DNA of 64,000 bases from Podospora bellae-mahoneyi (lineage: Eukaryota; Ascomycota; Sordariomycetes; Sordariales; Podosporaceae), in contig NW_026946359.1 in assembly GCF_035222275.1 (NCBI RefSeq), positions 6,014,001 through 6,078,000 of the forward strand. Direction: 5' to 3'. The position numbers and the translations under genes were made by a program. How positions within the stretch are numbered: the first letter of the stretch is position 1; every line of letters starts with the position of its first letter. Below the pieces are notes generated by a model, which searched no databases, was not told the DNA's origin, and was given only the letters and a program-made list of their open reading frames with translations. Positions 11,343 through 23,200 of the stretch are shown piece after piece.

Positions 11343-11974
11343 ATTGGGTTGTGTTGAGGTGGGATAGGAGTTGGGCTGCTGAAGGTATGCTCCGGATGAT
11401 GTCCAATAAGTAGTGATCGTAGAGTGAGCCGAGATCCGGTGCTGTGGCGGTTGCGACGTGAATGCGGAGTTGCAGCAGTTTGACAGAGGGCTATTTTTCA
11501 AAAAGTGAAATTCTCGTGGTGGGGTGTTGTGGGTGTGGGGCAACCGCTTGCGGTAGCACAGTGCGCAGGGGCAGGAAGGTCGGTGACAGAAAAGCAGGTA
11601 CCACACGCGTCTAGAACACGGTTTTCTAGAGGTCAAGTACATCCAGAAGCATCTTCTACACCCTCTGTTGTCTAATAGCTTCTGTTGAAAGCTCCCAGAT
11701 CTTATAATATGCCGTGAAAGGCCTATGGGCTGTCATCCGATACGTCGTAGAGATAAAGCTATCCTATTATTCTGTCCATAACAAGTCAGGAGACAATACT
11801 AACCACTTCCACAAGGACAAACACTGAAACCATGTCCCCAAAACACTATTTACTTTTCTACAGACTCAAATACCTTCACAAGTAACAAAAGGGACATCTA
11901 ATACAGTGCGCCGTCCAAGTTGCTCGATAACACCCGAGAAATAAACACCAAAGCTCTGTAGATCCCAACCAATG
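11343..11974. other. Spacer between eIF3d and the bZIP gene
   Basis: This is the eIF3d promoter and leader together with the 3' flank of the bZIP gene, in tandem minus orientation. No further coding sequence is recognised. Confidence 0.5.
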
Positions 11975-13456
11975 TCAATATCCCAGTACAAGCTCCGACT
12001 TCGTCGAGAAAACATTCTCCAGCGCATCTCGAACCTCGAACTCCTCCATCACAGAACCAAACCTGCGTAAATGTCAGCAAACATACTCTAACAGCACCGT
12101 AACTAGCCGAAGGCAAGCGACCAAGAAGTACTCGAGAATCAACATACCCATAACACCTAACCTTGCCAGCCAACTCATCAGCCAGCTTTCTAAAATCTTC
12201 CATCCTCAACATATTAACACCCGGGTGCGTCACCACCATCCCCCACGCCATTACAGGTGTGATCTCCCCCTCCAGATTCAGTTTCTGGCTGAGGTTCATC
12301 AACGTTGCCAAGTCGGGCTTTGCCAAATCCCATGTACGCGGCTGCTCTCCAGTACGGCCATGATCGGTGACACCATGATTGTGTGTCTTGGTTTCTCCAC
12401 TGTCGTTGTGTCCAAACGGGACCCCAGGGGCCATCCGGGTAAACGACTCGGGTGGGCACGATGCCATGAGAGCATGTCCGCAGGGTTCGACTCCGCCCGA
12501 TTCGACAGTTCGGTCAAGTAGCCACGGTAGGTGTTCCATGCAAGGTCTCTCGAGCCTATTTTCTTCTGCCGAGAAGGTGTGGCGGAGTGGTTAGCTTGAC
12601 GTTCTTCTCGGCTACCATATTTTCACGCCATCATCCTTGAGCCTCCGCCCTCCCACTGGTCGCAAAGCCATATGGCAAGGTAAGTGGGGGCAGTACAAGG
12701 AACAGAAAAGCGATGTAAACAGGCAAGCACACATGGATACAACATGAAAGGGATATCCTACGTTAACACAAAATCGATCCCAAGTTGCTCATAATCGAGG
12801 TTCGGATTCGGATTCGGATTCGGTTGGTTCTCGAACCCTCCCATACCCCCATTGTTTGGTGACGGGCCGCTCTGGTGTCCCATTCCGCCGGTTGGGAGGG
12901 GCGACGCAGTGAAGTTGCTTGTATTGCTCGATATTGGCACGTAGCTCCCGGTGATGCTGGCGGGACCGGACTCGTAGCCTAGACTTGGGTTGCTCAAAGA
13001 ATCGTCCAACAAACTGGGACCACCCACAGCCACCCCTTGGCTTAGGAGCGCCTTGAGCTGGCGATTTTCCTCAGCCAGCTGGTCTTTATCCTGGGAGGCA
13101 TGAGTGAACGCCTCTTTGAGCCGAAGGACTTCGTCTTCGAGAGCCTTGATATATCGTTCTTTGCGCTCTCGGTGTGTTCTATAATTTGACAGTGGTCAGA
13201 GACTGTGTTGCTAACCATGGATTCTAAAGTACACCTACCTTTGCGCTTGTCGGTTCAGCTCTTGTCTTCTGGTCAGCGCAGGCTTGCTGTCGGGCTTGGG
13301 TCCTCGACGCTTTGGAGGCTCCCCAGCCTTCGTTGTCGACTTCTTGTCGGTGATATTTTTCAGAAATTCGAGGTTCAGTGAAGACAGCGGGCCTGTGTCC
13401 TGATCCGAGGGTCCAGCATCGAGATTGTAGTCGTCTGGCGACAACGATGAAGACAT
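11975..13456 (-). CDS. Yap/AP-1-like bZIP transcription factor
   Basis: This 376-aa nuclear DNA-binding protein has four exons: 13456-13239, 13178-12762, 12555-12148 and 12062-11975, all GT-AG and in frame. The basic region LNRQAQRTHRERKERYIKAL crosses the first intron. It has the Yap-type N-x-x-A-Q-R-x-x-R-x-R-K pattern, in which Gln replaces an invariant bZIP residue. The leucine zipper follows (EDEVLRLKEAF...). The C-terminal third is the conserved domain of this fungal subfamily: LERPCMEHLPWLL, CGHALMASCPP, NLEGEITPVMAWGMV and GSVMEEFEVRDALENVFSTK. The Cys-containing segments recall redox-sensing domains of Yap1, but the full c-CRD pattern is not obvious. Which Yap paralogue it is cannot be settled here. 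Confidence 0.88.
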
Positions 13457-15151
13457 GTTGTTACTGTCGTAACTGTTGGTGTGGAAGACTGGGAAATGCT
13501 ATTCGTGGCCCTTCGGAACTGGTATTTTTTGGTGCTTCGGAAGCGCGCCGGCAGTGGGAAGATTGACAATACACAGATATGCGATCTGGTCTAGACGAAG
13601 ATGTTGGGGGGCCCGAGGCAAGCTTATGCGCCGACTTGAACGCCGTCGAGTTTTAGGAGGACGAGGGCTATTTGGGAAAACAAGACACGCACGTATTTTG
13701 TGTTGGAAAAGCCTCGGGAAGTCATGCAGAGGAATCGACACGATGGGAAATATGGTGGTAAACAATTCTGCGAACTTGGTTCCGTCGTCAACGACGGTGG
13801 GAGGCGCCTGGTGGTGATTGCTGCGCCTACTTCATGCGGGGTCCATTTGGAATGGCGAGCTGGCGTGCCTGAGCTTGGCAGTCAATTTGGGGGTGCAGTT
13901 TATCTGCATCTAAGTAATCATGAAACTGGTGCCGAGGGAACGATGTTGGAGGCCAAAAAAATCAACCTGATTAGCCTCGATCAAGGCCTTCAGAAAGAAT
14001 ACATGTATTGCGACACGGACAAGTCCTCGGTAAGTCTCCCCCTAGTAGATGATGAGACGGTTGGATGGTTTTGGACAAGAGGCCGAAGCTGACTTCCAAC
14101 CGAGCTGCGGCGAGGTATCACTGTCCAGTCTCCAAGCTGAAGAGGACCTGAGTTTGGCGGAGTTAAGATCCCACTGTGGGCAAGGCTGGCGGATTCCTCG
14201 CTGAGGCAGGGATTCCCAGGCCAAATGAATTGTGGAGTTTGGTTGTTTCTGTAGGCGAGACCGAGCTTGAATCCATACAATTTTGAAGACGGCATCGTCT
14301 TTTTGTGTTTGAAAAGCAACATGATGTGAATCAAAAGATTATTGTTCTGGAAGCCAGAGAGGCGACCCCCACGAAGCGCTAGAAAACTTGGCGATGAGGG
14401 TTGCGTATCTCCTTGGCATCGCGTCTTATCGCTGGAAGCATGCACAAGGAGAACACCAGTGATTCGAAAAGGAAGGCAGTACGGTGAGTTTGTTATTGAT
14501 GTGTTGGTATATAATAGGTTTTCTACTCAAGGTCTGGAAGCAATTCTGCTGTAGAGAATGGGGCAGATGGCATGGGAGCCTTGAGCAGATCACACGAGGT
14601 CAATCGTGGAGTCAGACAGGGGTTATGTCTGGTGGCGCTCCCGCAACGATCAAACACCAAGCTTGTCACCTAACCCACGGCCAAGATATTGCCGTCTCAA
14701 GCTAACGACCGGCCAGGGTATTCCTGAGTCTCGACGGACGCTATCTCATTTTGATTGATGGAGCGGCGGCCTTGTAGACTACAGCTAGAGTCATGACGGC
14801 TGCCTTTTGGTGCGCGTGCATGATGCGTCGTAAATAACCTGGTGGATCAACACTTCTTCATTGACGAACTTCATTATTTTACCTTGGATGCCTGGAAGGT
14901 CAACTGCCTACCACTTGGGAGTTCCTGCCCTTGGAAAACACACGCAACTTAGCCGTGCCTTCCTGAGCTGTGTTCTTCCCGCCCATGGTCGAACACTTCA
15001 CCATGATGAAAACAAAGGTGCTCCGAGCATCGCCAAACCCTCTCTCCCTTCACCCAGCCAGCTGGTCTCAAGCCTGATGACAGCCATCTTACCTTTACAA
15101 TAACCTTGCATCATTCATTGTTAGCATCCATACAGCCAACAACCCAACACC
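13457..15151. other. Gene-free spacer upstream of the acyltransferase
   Basis: This region of 1.7 kb contains only short overlapping frames without family features. It lies between the divergently transcribed bZIP gene (-) and acyltransferase (+), so it probably holds both promoters. Confidence 0.5.
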
Positions 15152-16214
15152 ATGACCTGCCTCACCACCCTCTTCCCCCATCCCCTCCGTGGCCTCCTCC
15201 TCGTCACCCCCTTCCTCCTCTCCACCGGCCTCGCCAACCTAACCCTGTTCCTGCTCCCCTTCGCCAAACTCCTCCTCCCCTCCTCCTTAATCCACACCCT
15301 CTGCTCCCTCATCGCCGGCACGCTAGTCTACCGCTTCATCCAGCACATCTTCACTGCGATCAACAGCGCCGAAATCACCTTTTCCGGCGACACCCCCTTG
15401 CCAAACGAGTCCGCCATCGTCATATCAAACCACGTCGCCTGGTCAGACTTTTACCTTGTCCAAGCTGCTGCTGATAAAGCAAACATGGGAGGCCACACGA
15501 GATATTTTGCAAAGGCGGGGTTGAAGTGGGTTCCGTTCTTGGGTTAGGGATTATGGGGGATGGGTATGCCTACTGTTACGAGGGAGTGGACGAGGGATAA
15601 GAGGGAGTTGGAGAGGGTTTTCAGGGGGGTGAAGGAAGAAGGGTGGAAGACTTGTGAGGTTTCTTTGGGGGGAAAGTTGATGATGATGATGAGGGGCTAA
15701 TGATATGTTTGTAGGGCTGGTATCCTTTTCGGAAGGGTCACGGTTTACACCGGAGAAATACCTCCAGTCACGGCTCTGGTGCAGGCAGAATAGCAAACCC
15801 CAACCAGAGTATCTGCTCTATCCGAGGACGAGGGGATTTATTGCTACGGTGCAGCATTTGAGGAAGGCGCCGCATGTCAAGGCGGTGTATGATTTGACGT
15901 TGGCGTATCAGTGTGGGGAGGAGTTTCAAAAGGCGCCGACCATGTGGGAGACGATTGCAGTCCCGAAATTGAGTCTGACTAGGGAGCAAGGGGGGGTGGG
16001 GTATCGATTTCATGTACATGTGAGGAGGTTCCCCATTGAGGAGTTGCCGGGGGATGCGGCCGGGCTGGCGAAGTGGTTGGAGCAGAGGTGGGTGGAGAAG
16101 GGGAGGTGGCTTGAGGCGAGGAGGTTGAGGTGGGCGAGTGTGGATGTGCTGAGGAAGACTGACGGGATTTTTGGGGGGATGGGGAGGGTGGTGGATGAGG
16201 ACTCTCGAACGTGA
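15152..16214 (+). pseudogene. LPLAT-family acyltransferase interrupted by in-frame TAG
   Basis: This is a lysophospholipid/1-acylglycerol-3-phosphate acyltransferase-like membrane protein (PlsC/LPLAT superfamily). Exons are 15152-15653 and 15715-16214 (donor GTGAGG, acceptor TAG), with reading phase kept; the full frame is 333 codons. The N-terminus has two hydrophobic segments, then the catalytic NHx4D motif (SNHVAWSDFYLVQ), RYFAKAGLKWVPFLG, and after the intron LVSFSEGSR, the glycerolipid-binding EGTR-like motif. Codon 132 (15545-15547) is TAG exactly where I recall family members having Trp (PFLG-W-GLW). Translated literally, the product would be a 131-aa fragment. No plausible intron removes the stop. 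Either the gene is a recent null allele or the UAG is recoded, for example by A-to-I editing to UGG. Confidence 0.72.
15545..15547 (+). other. In-frame TAG at the expected Trp codon of the acyltransferase
   Basis: The codons read TTC TTG GGT TAG GGA TTA TGG, giving F-L-G-stop-G-L-W. All 35 codons after it to the splice donor, and the whole second exon, stay in frame. The change fits genomic G-to-A or an edited UAG. Confidence 0.85.
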
Positions 16215-19200
16215 GCGTGGGGAATTCTTGACTGTCCTGGATTATTGAAGGTGTTGGTTCACTTTTGATTGGCGTAGCCTACAAGCTGTATCACCACAAC
16301 CATTGCTACCAGTTTGCAAGATGGACTGAGACCAGCTATGAGATGAGCATGTGAACGTGGTGAATGTGATGATGGGGTGACTGGGGGTTCAACGAAGGTA
16401 TGCTGTGGTACGGTACGTTATTGATCATGACGCCCCCAACTGCGAGCCCAACGTCCTTGAGCGGGGAAAACTGTCCGGTGAGCTATGCAATGGGAGATGT
16501 GATATGTCTTTTTGGATGGCATTAGGGCCCCTAGAAACCGTTGTGATCCAGCGACTCCCGGGAAACCTTTCCGTCTTGTGGTGGTCTGAAGCCTGACTAC
16601 CTTGTGTCCATGGCTTTTCATTTGCCAGGACACGAAGCTGAAGCCATCGTCAAACGGGGGAGCCCAAGTCTACAGTAATCTTAAGACATTTATAGCATCC
16701 TGATGTCCCACAACAGCACCAAACAGCAAAGCTAACCAGATAGCTGATTCTGCTGTGGAAAAGGCCACCGGGACCACAGCTTTGCTTGGCCCAGTAGAGG
16801 TGGCTAATAAGCAAGAAGAGTCGTCCGAGCTTGGGGTGGGCAGTCGAGGTACGGTGGCACTGCAGCTTCCAATAGCTGAAGTTGAGCAAACCGAAGTGGG
16901 GGATCACGAGGGGAGGCCGTCGATGGGGATCAGATGTCTTACTATTACCTACACAGGGTCTTCGCTTGTGGCTTGTCAGGTGTGTAACAGGTAGAGACAA
17001 GGGGAATCAAAGTTGTTTGAGTGTCCGACAAGCGTATGTGCAGCAACGCCTATTACCTTTTATCCCGCAATGATCGTCAAAGAGTGACGGTTAGTCGGGA
17101 AAGGGTCTGGAACCTTTGGGGTTGCGACAAAGCCCAGTCCGCTTAGGTTGTCCGCGGACCAACCTACGGGAAAGAGCCCAGTGCAAGCGGGCGATCGAGA
17201 TTAGGGTTGAGGGGGAAGAGGGGTAAACTAAGGGGAATAGGAGTCAATTGCATCGTCACGTGGTGGTGATTATTAGTAGTTGTGGAAGTTCTGCACTTCA
17301 TTTTGAGCGACATTGAAAGAGGGCTGGTGGGGCTAAGGGATGTGCAGTCCTTTTGAAAAATCGACTGTTCAGATGTCTGTCGTCATATCGTCGGAGACAG
17401 GGAGGCCAAAATAGAGGAAGAGATAGGAAGAAAGATGTCAGCTGAAGTCTCAAATCTCCAACGGCTTCCAGCAGAGCAAAGCCGTGACGACGGAACTGGG
17501 TGAGGTCACCCATCCAACGCTCATAGACAGCCGAGTCGTCCCCAAAGTTTGACAGAGCCGTCTGTGCTGTGCTTGGGTAGCGACAATCCAAATTGAAAAG
17601 GCATCGAGCGGATGAGACCGTGGTGGGATGGACGAGAGGGCCCTTCGTATGCCATGTGTTGGGTTGCATTGTGTATGCAGACTCGTTCCACCGAGACACA
17701 CCATCAAGCCGCCTCAATAGTATGATGGAAACGCAGCTCAATAGCCTCAGGAGGGGACGCTGCAACAAAACGACGATGACTCTTTGTTGCTTGCTGCGGG
17801 CACCGCTGGAAACTCCGCATCAGACTATCACCCGGCGTGCTTGCATTGCTGCAGGGAAATGCCACCCACAGGAGCGGTGACCGACCTCTCATCCCAACAA
17901 TGCACTCAACTTTGCTGCTACATCAAGCATGCTGCATCAGCAGTGATAAGTTCTTGGCTCCAGATTGGGATGCTCTCCAACCCCTCCCGACTGGCCATTG
18001 TGCGTCCCAAGACATTCCACCCTGAACTTGTTCGATTGGCAACGCGGAGGGGTCCGTCTGTGGGCTAACTTCGAGTTCGACACAGCTTGAGGAACGCCTA
18101 TGAAGTCATCTGTGGATGCGTTTGTCTGAGGATCGAGCGATGATCGAGGCGGTCTAGATGAATTTCTGGGGAAAAAGGAGGGGTCTTCGGGTTGCAGAGC
18201 CAATCTAGAGGAGCAAGTGACGGGAGCTTGTTCAATCGGCCGAGATATGGTTATTGCCAGCGGGAATGGTAAAGAAAGCAAGTCATGGGCTGGATAGACG
18301 TTGACTGGGTCTGATCCGGTGTCATTTGGTTGTCTCGTGCGACTAAAAATCATGCAGGATAAAGAGAATCAGCCAACGAATGGCTTGATGGAGGGGGTGA
18401 CGTTTGTTGTGATGGTAGATCTGTTTCCTCAACCGTGTCGTTTCTTTTGATCGGCCCACAGCAATTCGGCAAACCCCAGGAGAGGGTAATCAAAACCTGA
18501 GCGATGACATGTTGAACGTTTCAAAGACACAAGGAAACGATTTCTCAGAACTCCGAGTCTGTCTTGAAGTGCCCCCAATTGCTGACCACACGCGTGGTCA
18601 GTGCTCCTGTTGTGGTGGGAGATCCAGATCATGGCCAAATCCACATTCGGGTTTGGGGGACTTTACCCCGCCAAGTGCCAAACTGAGTGACCACTCCAAT
18701 CCGACAGCCAGACCCTGGGCATGGAAAGCATGACAGCAAAAAGGGGTCGAAACAACCTGAAAAACAGCCGTGTTATGGCTATCTTGAGCTCCTCCTTCAG
18801 ACCAAGGCAACGGGCTGAATTGGCATTGTTGTTTTGTTTCTTGAGACTGAAGCTGCCAAATTGTAGCACTACCTTGGTTCGCGGAACACCCGCTAGCACA
18901 TAATTGGTACTGATACTGCCAGGGAACATCCTGGAAGCAGCAGCTGACGCACTGCTGATTGGACAAGACCGGCTTCTTCCCCGCTTTCAACGGTACCCCA
19001 CGCATACGCAGGAAGAGCAAGAGAGCCAGTCAGTCCAACTCGCTTCGTCAGGAACTGCTTCTTTCCTATCTCTTGGAAAGAAGATGGCAAGCAAAGCCGG
19101 GGACAAACATTCTGGATGGGGATAATCTGATAGAATTTCCTGAGCCACAGATTGAAGTGAGAAGCGAGTGGCACAGACAGACACCTGGTACCTAGACAGA

Positions 19201-20200
19201 CGCAGACACAGACAGCACCGGTGCCGGACAGGTCGGTAAGGTTGCTTTTTTTCCGCTGACCACGCGCACCCGTCAACTCGCCAATCACCCACAGACAAAC
19301 CTGCCAAGGGCCAAGGAAACAAAGGACCTCCCCACTTAAACTTTGGCTGGGACAACAAAATCCACCTGAGCCCGAGTCAACGACGACGACACCTCTGGAC
19401 AACACAGCCAGCACAGCCAGGCCGTATCCTTGCCGGGAGACTCCTCCCGCAGCTGTTTCGTGTCTTGCTGCCCGCCTTGTCTGAGAATTGTCGCGTCGAA
19501 CCGAATCACAGCCCCGCGATCGAGTCGTTTTCCCGACAGTCCCTTGGGCCTGTGCCCACAGCAAACCGTGACCGAGGGCGTGCGAGCGGCGTGCGTGCTG
19601 TACGTGCTCTAGCTGCTATCGATAACGTGGTCCCGCGGTCGTTCTGCTCCACAGTTGCCCGCCCTAGAGCCGCCATTGAGCCCAGCCTGTCTTCTCGGGC
19701 AAAGCGAGTGGTTCTTTGCTGTTGTCCATGCCCCCAGAGTGAGCACTTCCAAGCCAGCGCGAAATAACGACCACCTACTCCCGATCCACGGCGGCGATAC
19801 CTTCACGTCAAGAACAGCATGTCTCAGGCTTGTGCTGGGTTCTAGCTTTTGGCATCTTGGGCCTCTACTGCCCTGCTCCGGCCCCACCTGCGAGCATTTG
19901 GCTGCTCTCCAACTACCAGCCACACGCTGAGAAACCTTCGACGACCAATTTCACCGTCTGCTTGACAGACAAACAACGTTCTTTGCCGGCCAGAAAAAGA
20001 GACAGGTTACAACGGAAAGCCCCTCGATGCTCAACCTCCCAACCGCCAGGGGATACCCTTGAGTCCATCCTCTCGCCTATCGTGTACATCTACATCCATC
20101 ACCAGCCCTTCAGATTAACTTGTCGAGGGATATCACCCAGTCTACAATTGTTAATGTTGTCGAATGAATAAGGAGCCGCCAGAATAGCCACTTTACTGCA
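16215..20200. other. 4-kb gene-free region upstream of the Rim15-like gene
   Basis: Many short frames appear on both strands, but none has recognisable domains or a convincing exon chain. The part nearest 20200 is C/T-rich and probably the long leader of the Rim15-like transcript, possibly with introns or upstream ORFs. A long non-coding RNA cannot be excluded from sequence alone. Confidence 0.45.
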
Positions 20201-23200
20201 ATGGAAGAAGAGCCTATTCCACCCAACATGCTGGCCCCGCCGGCCTTGAACTCGCTCCGGGCCGGCGGCATGGAGAGATCGTTCAGCGAGAACATTCGTG
20301 AGGAGAGAGAGGAGCTCCGAGAGGCTGCCGAGCAGACTCTCAATGTCCTTCTGGATCTTAACCTCAATGGGACGATTCGATGGGTGAGCCCATCCTGGGT
20401 TGATGTGATTGGGACACCACCAGAATCCGTCATTGGAACACCAATTGCCGACCTTGTTGTCAGCGAAGACCCGACCATCTTCTCCAAGGTTGTGCAGGAC
20501 ATGAAAGACGATGACCGGCGCAGCCAGTTTATACGATTTGCTGTCAAGCTGGGGCCCATGGCAAAGCTTTACCCGGTCGAGATGATTGGAGAGCCTGCTG
20601 AGGAAATGCCCCTCCCTACTGTTGAGCTAGAGGCCCAGGGTATCATGGTGTATAGTGGTGCGTCTGAGGGAGAAAGCCATGTGAGTTGCATCAGATGAAT
20701 GCCATTTCTCGACCCAGGCGCTAATGCTTTCTCTTCAGAGCATGTGGATGATCAGACCCTGGGTAGCCCCACGAGAGATCAAGATTGATTTACCACCGGT
20801 TATCGTTGATTCTCTCGGGTCCGGCGCTGAAGTGTTGGCGAGTTACCTGACCCAACTCGCAGAATCCGGACTTGACGATCCAGCCCTCCATCCCCCGCCC
20901 CTTCCGGTTCTTTGCCGAATTTGCGAACGTCAGATTTCCCCGTGGTGGTTTGAGAAGCACACAGACCTCTGCTTGCAGGAACATCGAGCTGAGATGGATG
21001 TTCAGATGGCGCAAGAAAATCTGACCGAGCACAGGAGCGCGATTGTCAAGGTTCTCGACGCGTTAGGAGACACTCGACGAAGTCGCTCCTTGGTAGGGGA
21101 GCCATCGCCGCCATTGGCTGCTGAATACAAAGGGTTGCTTATTAGGGCGCCTACCTCGGCTACTTCTTCCCCGGGCACATCATCGCCAATCCTTGGCGCA
21201 GGTCGGTCGCGAGAACGATCGTCTGGATTTGGACATGCGCGAGCGCGGTCCTTCGCCGTGCGCAGGCCGCAGGTCCGGATTGTTGAGCTCTTACTGGATC
21301 TTTGCGATACAGCCATTGAAATCAGCACGCCGGCCATCAAGGAGTCGCCCCAGCCAGACGGTGAAATTCGCACGCAGTCCCCTCAGTCGGAAGGACATAT
21401 CACGCAGGTTTTACAGTGGGAGACCCCAGGAACCAACACACTGGAACAGGAGCAGGGGCTTGCCCTGCTTTGCAGTGATACAGAAAAAGTAGCTCGGGAC
21501 AAGGTGGAGGCCGTATTCCGTCACCGACGAATCTTGGAGTATGCCGAGCGAATTCGCGTCGAGTTTGCCATTATCGTTCAAAACTGTATCGATAAAGCCT
21601 TGCGTAGTGCGGCTAGGATTGCCTCTGGACATCCCCTCAGTGACATGACCGAGGATGAAGACGAGGCTGCCGTCATTGCGCCATCTCGGGGGGAGGAGGA
21701 TATCTTTGTGGGAAGTTTTGATGAGCACCCTTCTGGTTTGGCTTTGGCATTAGAAAATGCAGATATTGATGAAGATCCTGAAAGACGGCGTTCATCTGCT
21801 GTCCACTCTACGAGATCAAGCAGTCCCCGAGAGTGCCCAACGCCGCGATCTCACCGAGGTGCCACAGCCAACTTTTCGGGTGCGAATCAGTCTCGACGAG
21901 AATCAATGATTTTTGAGAGCGATGCGGGTGCGGACAGCGATGGAAGCTTGCGATCAGCATCCGTGGCGTCAAGGCCGCCGCCGCGGACAGACTCGCCCAT
22001 GTCCGAGTTCAGTGATCTCCGCCGGCAGGCAAGTTCGCGACAACATCATCGCAGAAGCCTGATTCTCCCCGGAGCCGTGTCTCCGCGGCGGCAGGAATCG
22101 CCATCACGTATGGGTCCGCCGTCGTCCCCCCTTCGGATTCACAAGCCCCGTAACTTTCCCTTCTCCTCGGACGCTCTGGTGTCTCCTGAGGCGTCCCCGT
22201 TGCTCACACATAGCGAGTTCACCTCGCCGAGCGTTCCCCATCATGTTCACCACAGAAGACAATCCTCGGCTGCTGTCTCGGCATCCACCGGGGACTTGCC
22301 CCTGAGCATCAAACCGCCTGTATCGCCACGACTGGCGCCTCAAGCCAAGGCCGTACCTCCATCGATTAGAGACTTCGAGATCATCAAGCCCATCAGCAAA
22401 GGCGCGTTTGGTAGCGTCTACTTGTCCAAAAAGAAGTCGACAGGCGAGTACTTTGCCATCAAAGTACTCAAGAAAGCTGACATGGTCGCCAAGAATCAGG
22501 TCACCAACGTTAAAGCGGAACGGGCCATCATGATGTGGCAAGGTGAAAGCGACTTTGTTGCCAAGCTATACTGGACCTTTTCGAGCAAAGACTACCTCTA
22601 CCTCGTAATGGAGTACCTCAACGGAGGGGATTGTGCGGCACTCATCAAGATTCTGGGCGGTCTATCTGAGGAATGGGCAAAGAAGTATCTGGGCGAGGTT
22701 GTTCTCGGTGTTGAGCACTTGCACAGCCGCGGAATCGTTCACCGAGATCTCAAGCCTGATAACCTGCTGATTGATCAGAAGGGCCACTTGAAGTTGACCG
22801 ACTTCGGTCTTTCACGGATGGGTTTGATTGGTAGGCAGAAGCGGGCACTGAACAGCGGCACTGATGCTGCCCCCGACTTGCTCAAGCAAGGACCGTTCGC
22901 TCGGTCGACATCCATCGCATCATCCAGGTCGACTTCCATGGACCTTCACGGCCGCAGCCACTCGCCTGGCTCCACGCCGCAAATGACTCCTAGCGATTGC
23001 GCCGTGAGCCTAGGGCCACCCTCCTACTTCAACCTTGGCACATTGTCGCAGGAACCACGTCGTGTGTCCACTCAGCGCAGCGACAGTGGCGGTAGTGAAG
23101 CACTGTCGCAGATGATTGGGAATCTATCTTTGGCTGATCCTCAAGTGAGCTACTCATCATCGGCCATTCTTTCCCCTGCCGAGGGGAGTGAAGTTGAGCC

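Noticed and set aside
15152-15714. Alternative intron removing the acyltransferase TAG
   Set aside because: Only GT/AG pairs too short for an intron (for example about 18 nt) flank the TAG, and none keeps the conserved PFLG...GLW block.
18893-19564. 223-codon open frame on the minus strand
   Set aside because: The composition is Gly/Ser/Cys-rich with no domain, other frames overlap it, and it lies in the probable leader of the Rim15-like gene.
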